DNA from: Thermodesulfobacteriota bacterium | Lineage (GTDB): Bacteria; Desulfobacterota; WTBG01; CAIYCZ01; CAIRTM01 | Reading direction: 5' to 3' | Assembly (NCBI GenBank): GCA_026415325.1 | Contig: JAOAHH010000011.1 | Coordinates: 1-34,472 of the forward strand | DNA: 34,472 bases | Shown: one piece after another, positions 8,400-16,375 of the stretch | Position numbering within the stretch: position 1 is the stretch's first letter | Layout: every line of letters begins with the position of its first letter | Notes under the pieces: model-generated | Told to the model about the DNA's origin: nothing | What the model saw: only the letters and a program-made list of their open reading frames with translations | The model's database searches: none | Position numbers and translations under genes: made by a program

Positions 8400-10454
8400 T
8401 TAGTGGCGCCATTCAAGGAGGCTGTTACCGATAAAGCCGGGGGCATAGGGCAGCATTGTGGTGCTGCCGTTCTTGAGGATTGCCTGACGGTAGGCGTTAC
8501 GAAGTGACCCCCCACCGAAAAAACATCGGTAAAACTCGGTTGCAAAATGCAGGGCTACATCTTGCGGCACACAGCGGCTATTGGCAATCACCGCACGTGC
8601 GCCATGCTGCATAAGCAACACCGGCATGCCTTGAAAAGCATCTGTGGGGGTATGTATACACAGACCGCCGTAGCAGACGTTGAGCACAACCACCGGCGGG
8701 ACTGGTACGGTGCCGTCTCCTATATCCTTAAGGTCAAGTTTTTTCTTGGCAAAATGAAGCACCGTACCGTTTAAATCCGGAGAACCGTGGGTGACGATGT
8801 GCAGCACTGCCCATCCCTTTTGTAATGCCGTGCGCAACTGCTCATTAGATGGATCAAACAGCACATCATAGCAATCAGGCCGTGCTTCTTTTATGATTGT
8901 TTCGATTTCTTTGCATGCTGAGTCAACAGCACGAGTTCCTACAAAAAGCACTCCCTTGCCTCCCACAGTGTTTGCGGTATCGATTGCTGCCATGTGCAAC
9001 GATGGCCAGTAATTTACCATACACCGCTCCAAGAGCGGCTCGCCCGAAATGCAGAGCCTATGCAGCGGCACATCGTTAAACAAACCATGCGGTATAACAA
9101 CCATATGTTGTGTATAAACATTCTTAAATATGGGCTCAAATATGCGACTGAGTTGCCGTATGCACGCCGTATCGGGCATCGTGGTGAGCAGCATTCGTTT
9201 CACCTGTCTATACGTCTTGTGGTGTATCATGTGTTTTTCATAGTGTTTTTCAAGATCATAGCCGACAAGCAGCACGGCATGGTCTCTGAAATCAAAACAA
9301 TATACCACCGCAACATTCTGCAAACGGTTTTGCAATATTTTATTTATTTCATCTATACGGATGTTCGGGGAAAACCCTTGCTGCGCTGCCCTGTTTTGAT
9401 GATGGTGTTTATAGATTTCGGTGAGAAACCGCGCTCTAAAAAGCTCTGCACGTGCAATGGCATACCGGCATTCCGTAGATGATGCCGTACTGATATGATC
9501 CTTAAGGTCATAAAGATACACCGGAAAAAAATATCGCGCCATAAACACCGCCTGATCGGTTTCGACCTGAACATGCTTTGTGAACTTTTCAAACTCGTTT
9601 TTCAGAATCGTGCGGTAAAATTTTCGTGTTCGTTCCCCTTGTCCTAACAGCCGCCATGTCTCGCCGATCAGGAGTGCTATCGGCCAATATTTTTTGGCAA
9701 GTTTTTTCCATGCCGGCTTCTTCTGTACCTGCTCAAGCTGCATGATGACGCGGTATCGTTCTGGTTCTGAAGCAGAGCTTTGCAGCGTACAATAGGCAAG
9801 CCCAAAATAAGCCCATACCCCGATGGGATATCCCGCGGAGTGGCGCGCGCTGAAAGCAAAAGATCGTCGCGCACGGTGAATAGAGACACAAAGCCACTCG
9901 AGAACCGCTTTCCTAAAGTGCACCTGCGAAAGCAGTGAGATACGATCTTTTTGCGAAAGCCGGGAGTCACGCATCAACGTTTTCTTCAGTGCCTGAAGTT
10001 GCTGCAGCAGCAGTTCATTATGTTTGGGATTCCACCGGTCAACATATTCTGTATAGAATGAGATATCACATGCGCCGATACGGCATTGGTAGGCAAGCGA
10101 TGGATAACCGGTTCGGTTAAACAGGGCTTCGGCTTTTGCAAACAGGGTTTGAGCGTCTGGGATGCTACCGCTATATCCAACCGTATAAGCATGCGACATG
10201 AGTGCTGCTGCCCGGAGCCGAAGGGGCATCGGCTTTACTGCAAGGAGTTTTTGTTGGCGCTTGAGCGCTTCATGAAAGTGGGCTGTATAACTGTCGATGT
10301 CGGCAAGGAGGATCTCTGCATACAGACCTTGTTCACGAGAAAAAGCATGCCGTGCAGTGAGACCATCAAGGCGTTCCCGTGCCTGCTCGTACAAACCCGC
10401 ATCAATATCAGCCTCTATGCCTTTAAAAACCTCGGGATAAAACCCGTAGCTCAT
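8400..10454 (-). CDS. TPR-CHAT caspase-like protease (Csx29-like in architecture)
   Basis: A 684-aa protein with about 350 N-terminal residues of helical TPR-like repeats (e.g. ALFNRTGYPSLAYQCRIGAC) and a C-terminal CHAT peptidase domain. The catalytic pair is visible: His556 in HIVTHGSPD and Cys594 in VVLNVCYGG, 38 residues apart. The tail PYAPGFIGNSLLEW is usual for CHAT domains that end in a small alpha/beta core. The architecture and length match Csx29, the protease activated by target RNA in type III-E Craspase. No CARF or SAVED nucleotide sensor is evident, so activation may be through direct docking on the Csm complex. The start ATG overlaps the stop of the upstream gene (ATGA), so translation is coupled. 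It is last in a four-gene unit with a sigma-like factor and lies just upstream of cas6. Confidence 0.88.
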   Translation of the reverse strand: MSYGFYPEVFKGIEADIDAGLYEQARERLDGLTARHAFSREQGLYAEILLADIDSYTAHFHEALKRQQKLLAVKPMPLRLRAAALMSHAYTVGYSGSIPDAQTLFAKAEALFNRTGYPSLAYQCRIGACDISFYTEYVDRWNPKHNELLLQQLQALKKTLMRDSRLSQKDRISLLSQVHFRKAVLEWLCVSIHRARRSFAFSARHSAGYPIGVWAYFGLAYCTLQSSASEPERYRVIMQLEQVQKKPAWKKLAKKYWPIALLIGETWRLLGQGERTRKFYRTILKNEFEKFTKHVQVETDQAVFMARYFFPVYLYDLKDHISTASSTECRYAIARAELFRARFLTEIYKHHHQNRAAQQGFSPNIRIDEINKILQNRLQNVAVVYCFDFRDHAVLLVGYDLEKHYEKHMIHHKTYRQVKRMLLTTMPDTACIRQLSRIFEPIFKNVYTQHMVVIPHGLFNDVPLHRLCISGEPLLERCMVNYWPSLHMAAIDTANTVGGKGVLFVGTRAVDSACKEIETIIKEARPDCYDVLFDPSNEQLRTALQKGWAVLHIVTHGSPDLNGTVLHFAKKKLDLKDIGDGTVPVPPVVVLNVCYGGLCIHTPTDAFQGMPVLLMQHGARAVIANSRCVPQDVALHFATEFYRCFFGGGSLRNAYRQAILKNGSTTMLPYAPGFIGNSLLEWRH

Positions 10455-11515
10455 AGTTTTTGAGGTGGTTTTTTAAGCAGAGCGGATAATTTTTTTTGAT
10501 CATTAAGAAGGAGATAAGCAACCACCAAAAGGTCGTGTTTTTCGCTCGGTGAAAGACGGGGGCTCTCGTGAATTAAAGCCGGCAACGACTTCAAAGATAC
10601 GTGATACTGAGAATGAATAAGCGCAAGTGAATCGGGGACACTCATTCGCTCTCCATAAACGCCTATAGGAGCAGGTTCTTGGACGACTGGAGCATGGGAT
10701 GGTAAAAATTCCAAAACATCTCGGGCATAGCTTCCCAAAGTTTTTATAAGCCGTCCAAAGCGTTCGGCAATGCCTAACGCTTTGAGCTTCTTTTTCATGG
10801 CAACTGGTAACGGCTTGATTAATGCATTAAAAATTTCGCGTGGTTGCGATGTTGCGGTAAGTGCACGGTCAATGGCTGCAATAAATTGCTCAGTGGAAGG
10901 TGCTGGCAATGGAAACCACAGCGCATACCCCTTTTCACTGGGAATATGCATAGAACGGGCATACCGTCGTATATGCTCTGCAAACAACTTAAACAATCCT
11001 GTACAGTACTTGTATTCCTCTGCAATCTCAAAGGACCGCGTTAATAATGATTTTCTCAATTCCCGAACCGGCCCGTCCTTGGGATGGCAAAGGGCATAAA
11101 AGCGGTCAAAAAGAAGCATTAGGTCAAACACCGCCTGCTCAAATTCTTCCTCCTCGAGAAGTCTGTCGAGTTCGCCTTTTTCAATACTGGTGTTCACGCT
11201 CTTGTGCAAAGGCTCTGCCTGCTCTCTGATTCGCTCACATGAAAAATAGCGCTGCGCTGCTTCGCAAAGACGCACCATGCCGTTGCCCGACATAAGTTTT
11301 AGCGTATCATGCAGAAGTGACCGCAGAGTTTTACCAAACGAAGGGTCTGCCACCCTTCCTGCTCTGGAAAAAACCGCAATGCGGTATGCAGCCTCCATAA
11401 CCAGCAGCGGGCAGCAATCATCCGCTTCAGTGTCGTCGATAATAGCATCAGACGCTACGTCGAGTGCTTCAAGCGCCTGACGATGAAGCTCTTCAATAAT
11501 GCTTGTTTTTTCCAT
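10451..11515 (-). CDS. Helical protein of unknown family, candidate protease substrate or anti-sigma factor (Csx30-like by position)
   Basis: A 354-aa protein with no family I can recognise. It is predicted to be almost entirely alpha-helical, soluble, with no signal peptide or membrane segment. A proline-rich break at about residues 272-295 (LPSHAPVVQEPAPIGVYGER) separates a long N-terminal helical part from a short C-terminal helical part of about 60 residues. An acidic run lies near residues 118-125. It is directly upstream of and translationally coupled to the CHAT protease. In type III-E loci the equivalent position is taken by Csx30, which binds the sigma factor and is cut by Csx29. That function is an inference from context and domain break only. 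Confidence 0.7.
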   Translation of the reverse strand: MEKTSIIEELHRQALEALDVASDAIIDDTEADDCCPLLVMEAAYRIAVFSRAGRVADPSFGKTLRSLLHDTLKLMSGNGMVRLCEAAQRYFSCERIREQAEPLHKSVNTSIEKGELDRLLEEEEFEQAVFDLMLLFDRFYALCHPKDGPVRELRKSLLTRSFEIAEEYKYCTGLFKLFAEHIRRYARSMHIPSEKGYALWFPLPAPSTEQFIAAIDRALTATSQPREIFNALIKPLPVAMKKKLKALGIAERFGRLIKTLGSYARDVLEFLPSHAPVVQEPAPIGVYGERMSVPDSLALIHSQYHVSLKSLPALIHESPRLSPSEKHDLLVVAYLLLNDQKKLSALLKKPPQKL

Positions 11516-11530
11516 AACACCGTGACCGTA

Positions 11531-12148
11531 TTATTTCCAATTTGTGTGGTTGACAAACCGAGCGTTCAGATACGTACCCCGTATAACACCCTCTTTAAAC
11601 TTCCGCTTTGCTTCTATAAGATAATGTTGATCTGGCATGCGCCGCCGTGCGGTGAGGGCAAGACCGCTATGCCGGTAGCCGGTCTTTATGACAAGTCGAA
11701 ACCGTTGGCGCTGGGTTATCACCACAACTCCGTTATCATTTACAAATGCGATATTGCCCTTCTCCTTCGCAGTATCATAGTAGATATGGCGAGGTTTATT
11801 GCTGTCAGCACATACCACATCCATAAGGATTTTAGTGTATGACGCAATACCCATACTAAGATGCTTCCAACATTGTTGGATCGACGGGCAGTCGGTGCAG
11901 AAACGTTGGGAAGCATCAAACGGATTGCGCAAAAAAAGAGGACAATTAAACCCGCGATGTAGCACTGCACGGTATTCCGTCATTATGTTCTCCGATATCG
12001 AACAGATTTGATACAGCCCATGATACGATTCCATGAGACAGTGTTTTACAAAATGATACGTTCCCCACGCAGATGCAATACCCTCGTCATTTTGGGACGA
12101 TACCGGAACAACAACAACATAAGAAGTGTTGTCAACCGTGCATTTCAT
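11531..12148 (-). CDS. Cysteine-rich protein of unknown function (Csx31-like by position)
   Basis: A 205-aa protein that I do not recognise. It has four clustered cysteines, Cys69, Cys84, Cys87 and Cys93 (C-x14-C-x2-C-x5-C), that could hold zinc or an iron-sulfur cluster. The C-terminal half is basic (for example RQRFRLVIKTGYRH, ARRRMP), and may contact nucleic acid. Its ATG overlaps the stop of the sigma-like gene (ATGA) and its stop lies 15 nt before the 354-aa protein gene, so all are co-expressed. In type III-E loci a third partner, Csx31, accompanies the sigma factor and Csx30. Correspondence is suggested only by gene content. Confidence 0.65.
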   Translation of the reverse strand: MKCTVDNTSYVVVVPVSSQNDEGIASAWGTYHFVKHCLMESYHGLYQICSISENIMTEYRAVLHRGFNCPLFLRNPFDASQRFCTDCPSIQQCWKHLSMGIASYTKILMDVVCADSNKPRHIYYDTAKEKGNIAFVNDNGVVVITQRQRFRLVIKTGYRHSGLALTARRRMPDQHYLIEAKRKFKEGVIRGTYLNARFVNHTNWK

Positions 12149-12834
12149 CGGGAAGATGTTTTCATATATATATACTGATTGAGAATGTATTTTCTTACCA
12201 GACGTTTAAAAAGCGTTGAAATGCTTCCGGGCCTGTACGGCAAAATACGACAAATATCTGAATTGCGAATGCCGATTGCATCCTCTTTTTTTGCCTTACT
12301 CATTTCTTGAATCGTCTGAAGAACCTGTTCCGGCATTATCTTGAGTCTTTCCGCAATATGGTGTACCTCTTCATCCGAAAACCGTATCCGTTCGCAGTAA
12401 AATTTTAGCTTTACCAAAAGCCGCTCTTCGATTTTGGGTATACGATTGATGAGTTCAATGACAAGCTGAACATCGTGATCGACTTTCACCGTTTCATGCT
12501 CGTCATCAAGAGACGTAAAAGAAGATTCATCCTCGGGAAGTGGATTGTCATCTTTTTTTGAGAAGGGGAAAAAAATTGATTTGTTGCTCTTTAAAAACGA
12601 TATGAACGCATTGTGCATAATCCTTTCAAGAAACGTTTTAAATAATGCTCTGCAGGGATCATAGCTAAGGAGTATGTTTTTATCTAAAAACCTACAATAC
12701 AGTTCTTGTTCAAAATCTTCTCGCAGCGCAAAGAAAGCTGGATATTTTTTACATTGTCGTTTGATAAAATCTTTGATGGAGCTGCCGTAAAAAGTCTTTA
12801 ACTCTTCAATTGTGGTAGGAATCTTATCGGTCAT
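12145..12834 (-). CDS. Sigma-70-family (ECF-like) RNA polymerase sigma factor
   Basis: A 229-aa protein with sigma-factor layout. Residues 38-84 (REDFEQELYCRFL then ALFKTFLERIMHNAFISFL) match region 2, which binds core polymerase and the -10 element. An acidic linker at 92-118 follows. Residues 125-215 resemble region 4, with a possible helix-turn-helix in ICRILPYRPGSISTLFKRLV for -35 contact. Overall similarity is remote and region 4 is unusual. It heads a coupled operon that ends with the TPR-CHAT protease next to type III-A cas genes. By analogy with the CASP sigma factor of type III-E it would be held inactive until an inhibitor is cleaved, then redirect transcription. Its target promoters are unknown. 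Confidence 0.72.
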   Translation of the reverse strand: MTDKIPTTIEELKTFYGSSIKDFIKRQCKKYPAFFALREDFEQELYCRFLDKNILLSYDPCRALFKTFLERIMHNAFISFLKSNKSIFFPFSKKDDNPLPEDESSFTSLDDEHETVKVDHDVQLVIELINRIPKIEERLLVKLKFYCERIRFSDEEVHHIAERLKIMPEQVLQTIQEMSKAKKEDAIGIRNSDICRILPYRPGSISTLFKRLVRKYILNQYIYMKTSSR

Positions 12835-12882
12835 GTAGAATAGTATCTCACATTATTGGGAAACCATGCTTATGCGCCTCTG

Positions 12883-12909
12883 TTTATACAAAAGCCCGAT
12901 CTATGGCAA
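12883..12909 (-). promoter_or_regulatory. Candidate promoter of the sigma-protease operon
   Basis: On the minus strand TTGCCA (12909-12904) and TATAAA (12888-12883) are separated by 15 bases, shorter than the ideal 17, about 50 nt upstream of the sigma-like gene. The intergenic region (12835-12977) holds no gene. This could equally be a target of the operon's own sigma factor. Confidence 0.28.
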
Positions 12910-12977
12910 GCCATTTTTTAATTTTGTTCTCATCGCACGTTACCCATATTTTTCTGGAGTTTTTGAATGTCCGCCGT

Positions 12978-14045
12978 TCACGGTGAATACAGATACCCCC
13001 GAAAAAATGCACGGATCATGCCAAGGGCGATGTTGCGAATTGAATCCGTTTCCATAAGGATTTCATGGCGTGCACCGTGAAAAAATACCTTTGTGCAGTC
13101 CTGCGCAGCCTCACAGAACTCATGCTGTCCGTTGGCGGTAACAAAAAGGTCTTCCTCTGCCTGAAAGATAAGCAGCGGTGTTGCGATCTTTGCTGCCTGC
13201 TTTCTGGCAAGCCATCCTGCTTCCATACTCTCCTTAACCCAGTTATATGTTGCACCGCCGGAGCGAATCTGCGGATACGCAGGGATAAGGTCTTCTTCCC
13301 ATTTCGACCAGCGCGCGTAGCTGTGGGTGGTTATGTTCTTTTCAAAGCGCGGTTCGTCGCGCGGCCCCTGCCCAAGCGCATATTCGGTGCCTTTGCCGCG
13401 GGCAGTTGCTGCAAAAGCGATTGCGTATGCAATAGTCTGGGGATAGCTGCCGGTATTGATCTGCAGCATCGGGGCCGAGAGCACCGCAGCCGTTATGTCG
13501 CCCGGATGTGTTTCAAGATATCGTGCGGCAATGCATCCGCCCAGTGAATGGGCAAGAAGGAAGACGCGGCTGTGGCGATGGGGTTGTACCACAGTGTCGA
13601 TAAACGTCTTTACATCCGCAACATATTCATCAAAGCGCCCGACATGTGTTTTTTGCGGATCGTCTGAAAGCAGGCGCTCGGAAAAGCCGAACCCCCGATG
13701 ATCCATGAGATAGCAAGAGAGGCCGAGGTCTTTAAGGTCATACACGAGCTCAGCATACTTGATATAGGATTCAGACTTGCCGTGCAGAATCACAAGCGCG
13801 CCGGTCTCGTTATCCTGCTCAAAGGCAGCATACCTGATTCGCACACCGCCGCATCCTTCAAATTCACCGAACACACCGTTTTCATACATCGGCACAACAA
13901 GCGTGTCGTATGCTTCGTTAAACCCTTCCTCGGAGATTGCAAAGACCTTGCTTGCCGGAGCATAGACAACCAATATAACGAATAGCGATGCAATGAAAAA
14001 CAGCTTCATCTGACGTGCTGAACAAACAGAGCATCGAAAAAACAT
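12978..14045 (-). CDS. Exported alpha/beta-hydrolase (lysophospholipase / monoacylglycerol lipase type)
   Basis: A 355-aa serine hydrolase of the Hydrolase_4/PldB kind. An N-terminal hydrophobic segment (LFFIASLFVILVVYAPAS) is a signal peptide or anchor, so the enzyme acts in the periplasm or at the membrane. LVILHGKSES is the oxyanion-hole region, CYLMDHRGFGFSERL is typical of monoacylglycerol lipases, and LLAHSLGGCIA holds the nucleophilic serine. An aspartate (FQAEEDLFV) and a histidine (GARHEILME) complete the triad. The ATG at 14045 has AAAGGAG upstream. An upstream in-frame start at 14099 is less likely. It is divergent from the ceramide synthase-like gene and may act on membrane lipids. 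Confidence 0.85.
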   Translation of the reverse strand: MFFRCSVCSARQMKLFFIASLFVILVVYAPASKVFAISEEGFNEAYDTLVVPMYENGVFGEFEGCGGVRIRYAAFEQDNETGALVILHGKSESYIKYAELVYDLKDLGLSCYLMDHRGFGFSERLLSDDPQKTHVGRFDEYVADVKTFIDTVVQPHRHSRVFLLAHSLGGCIAARYLETHPGDITAAVLSAPMLQINTGSYPQTIAYAIAFAATARGKGTEYALGQGPRDEPRFEKNITTHSYARWSKWEEDLIPAYPQIRSGGATYNWVKESMEAGWLARKQAAKIATPLLIFQAEEDLFVTANGQHEFCEAAQDCTKVFFHGARHEILMETDSIRNIALGMIRAFFRGYLYSP

Positions 14046-14233
14046 CGGAGGCTCCTTTCGCTGTATAAACAGTACCGTCAGTAATCCTACTATAGTCAAT
14101 ACATGGAGAAAAGGACAATCTCTAAAAACCGAAAAGTACCCGAAACCGTGCGGTGATCAATTTTCTGTTGCGCTCATACGGGCTGCCTGCTACAACGGCA
14201 CAAACGTATCACTTCAGGAGGCGCAGCAATCTC

Positions 14234-15367
14234 ATGCAGAAAACCGTTGCTATTATTCAGCTTGAGCAATCACGGCGTGATATTAAGCGCTTTTTATCCG
14301 TGCCCTATGCCATCTACCGGAACGATCCAAACTGGGTTGCACCGCTGCAAATCGACAGGATATCCTTGCTGCTGCCGTCAAATCCGTTTTTCGAGCATGC
14401 CGACATTGCCTTCTGGATTGCAACCCGTGGCGGACAAGATGTGGGTACCATTGCAGCGATCGTTGATGACAACTACAATGCATTTCACCACGAAAAAGCC
14501 GCCTTTTTCGGCTTCTTTGAATGCATCAACGATGCTGCTGTTGCCCGGGCGCTTCTGGACGTTGTGCTTGCTTGGGCGCAGCAGCAAGGAGCGACGCACG
14601 TGCTCGGGCCGATGAATCCGTCAACAAACGAAGAGTGTGGGCTTTTGGTCGAGGGCTTCAGCGGTCCGCCAACGCTTATGATGCCGTACAATCCTCCCTA
14701 TTATGCCCAGCTCCTTGAAACAGGTGGTTTCACCAAAGCAAAAGATTTGCTTGCTTTTTATGTCGATGTTGCAGCATGCCCGCTTGACCGTCTTGCGCGG
14801 ATTGCAGATCGCACGCTGCAGCGGCACACTGAACTAAAGTTGCAACCGGTTACCCGAAAAACCATGGCAGCAGACCTTGCAAAAATTAAAACCGTCTATA
14901 ACAGCGCATGGGAGGCTAACTGGGGATTTGTACCCATGACCGCAGCTGAAATCGACTTTATGGCAGCGCGGCTCAAACCACTGTTTCGAGAAGGGCTGGT
15001 ATGGTATGCGGAATGGAACGGCAGCCCGGTTGGATTTCTGCTTGCACTTCCCGATTATAATATCGCACTCAAACATCTGCACGGAAAACTGATAAGCAAG
15101 GGGATTGTTCGCGCGCTTCCCTATCTTGCCGGCTGGCGCGTTCCTCCTCGCTGCAGGGTAGTTACCCTTGGGGTAACGAAAGAGTACCGAAACCGCGGTA
15201 TCGAGGCTGCGATGCTTGCGCAAGGGTTTACGTATGGAATGCGCATGGGTATTACCGAAGCAGAAGCATCATGGGTTCTTGAAGATAACACCGTGATGTG
15301 CCGGATGATGGAATTTTTCGGCGGGAGGGTATACCGGCGCTACAGAATCTACGGCTGCAAACTGTAA
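14234..15367 (+). CDS. GNAT-fold acyltransferase of the bacterial ceramide synthase (bCerS) type
   Basis: A 377-aa protein. The segments GPMNPSTNEECGLLVEGF and MMPYNPPYYAQLLE are typical of a large GNAT-like family usually annotated only as hypothetical or N-acetyltransferase. The Caulobacter ceramide synthase is, to my knowledge, a member of this group. The C-terminal half has an acyl-CoA binding loop, VTLGVTKEYRNRGIEAAM. The predicted reaction is N-acylation of 3-ketosphinganine with a fatty acyl-CoA. An AGGAGG lies 12 nt before the ATG at 14234, a slightly long spacing. It faces the PAP2, CerR-like and serine palmitoyltransferase genes. Function is assigned from both family resemblance and neighbourhood. 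Confidence 0.75.
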   Translation: MQKTVAIIQLEQSRRDIKRFLSVPYAIYRNDPNWVAPLQIDRISLLLPSNPFFEHADIAFWIATRGGQDVGTIAAIVDDNYNAFHHEKAAFFGFFECINDAAVARALLDVVLAWAQQQGATHVLGPMNPSTNEECGLLVEGFSGPPTLMMPYNPPYYAQLLETGGFTKAKDLLAFYVDVAACPLDRLARIADRTLQRHTELKLQPVTRKTMAADLAKIKTVYNSAWEANWGFVPMTAAEIDFMAARLKPLFREGLVWYAEWNGSPVGFLLALPDYNIALKHLHGKLISKGIVRALPYLAGWRVPPRCRVVTLGVTKEYRNRGIEAAMLAQGFTYGMRMGITEAEASWVLEDNTVMCRMMEFFGGRVYRRYRIYGCKL

Positions 15368-15421
15368 CAATGTTCCAAGTGCCATGCCCTGCGTGCCGAG
15401 CACTGAAAAAATGCGGGATAA

Positions 15422-16339
15422 TCAGCACCCTCTCCATTTTGCAAATAATCTATTCCCGACGGGCAGCAATATGCCGGCAGTTGCGACGCCGGCAATTACA
15501 TCGATGGCATAGTGATATCGGCAATACACCGTCGAACAGCAAAGCAGAAAAACAAAAACAGCATGCACCCATCTGACCTGCCTCAGATACTGAAATGAAA
15601 AATATAACGTGCACAGCGCTACGGCAACATGGCTGCTCGGAAACGCTGCCCCTGACGCTTCAAACGTATCGTAGATCACCCCCATAACTGCATAAAATAC
15701 CGCATTACGGACATGTTCCGGCAACGGCACAAGCTCGGCAGGCCTTACATCAGGGGGGAGATGATATCCAGAGACATCGCTATAAAAGATCCGCGGCCCG
15801 ATAACGGGAAGGCAGATATAAATAAAATAACACACGTAAAACACGAACGACACAACCGTCAGGTAGTGCCAAAAACCATCACGTTGCCGAAAGTAGAGCG
15901 CGAGTCCGACGCCGACAATCATCACATAGTATGAAAAATATGCTCCGTACATAAGCTCGCCTGCCCACCGGTATGGGAGCAAAAGTGCAAACGCAAGACT
16001 TGGTTGGCACCCAAACAGCTTTTCTTCAAGCCGGATGAATACCGGATCGAGATACCCTGAAACAAAAATCTGATTGAGGGCGCCGGTTTCCCGGTACATG
16101 CCGGTATATAATATGATCGGATAAAAGTGACGAAGGAACCTCACAAACCACTGGTGCGGATGCCGGCTATAAGAGCGTATCAGACCGTGCACACCCACCA
16201 GCACCGCACCGTGCGCAGCGCAGAGAAACTGCCAGCCTGCAATCCGGTCGCCGTGGAAAACAGCGATTACAAGGCCGACCAGTCCGATATATCCTTGCGT
16301 GAGATAATCAATACAGCGGTACTGTTGCAATGCCTGCAT
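15422..16339 (-). CDS. PAP2-superfamily membrane phosphatase/phosphotransferase, possible sphingolipid headgroup transferase
   Basis: About 305 aa with at least six hydrophobic segments. The PAP2 active site is visible at the C-terminus: PSSHVAVALCTLYF (motif 2) and YCRYHYAIDVIAG (motif 3, catalytic His and Asp). The layout resembles the inositol-phosphorylceramide synthase (PAP2_3/aureobasidin-target) branch rather than short PgpB enzymes. Next to ceramide synthesis genes, it could transfer or remove a phospho-headgroup on ceramide. The start is uncertain: I use the ATG at 16339, while a TTG at 16354 is also in frame, and neither has a good ribosome site. The gap to the upstream cerR-like gene is under 40 nt. 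Confidence 0.78.
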   Translation of the reverse strand: MQALQQYRCIDYLTQGYIGLVGLVIAVFHGDRIAGWQFLCAAHGAVLVGVHGLIRSYSRHPHQWFVRFLRHFYPIILYTGMYRETGALNQIFVSGYLDPVFIRLEEKLFGCQPSLAFALLLPYRWAGELMYGAYFSYYVMIVGVGLALYFRQRDGFWHYLTVVSFVFYVCYFIYICLPVIGPRIFYSDVSGYHLPPDVRPAELVPLPEHVRNAVFYAVMGVIYDTFEASGAAFPSSHVAVALCTLYFSFQYLRQVRWVHAVFVFLLCCSTVYCRYHYAIDVIAGVATAGILLPVGNRLFAKWRGC

Positions 16340-16375
16340 ACCTTTTCTGTCCAAGGTAAAGACAAATCCAACGAT

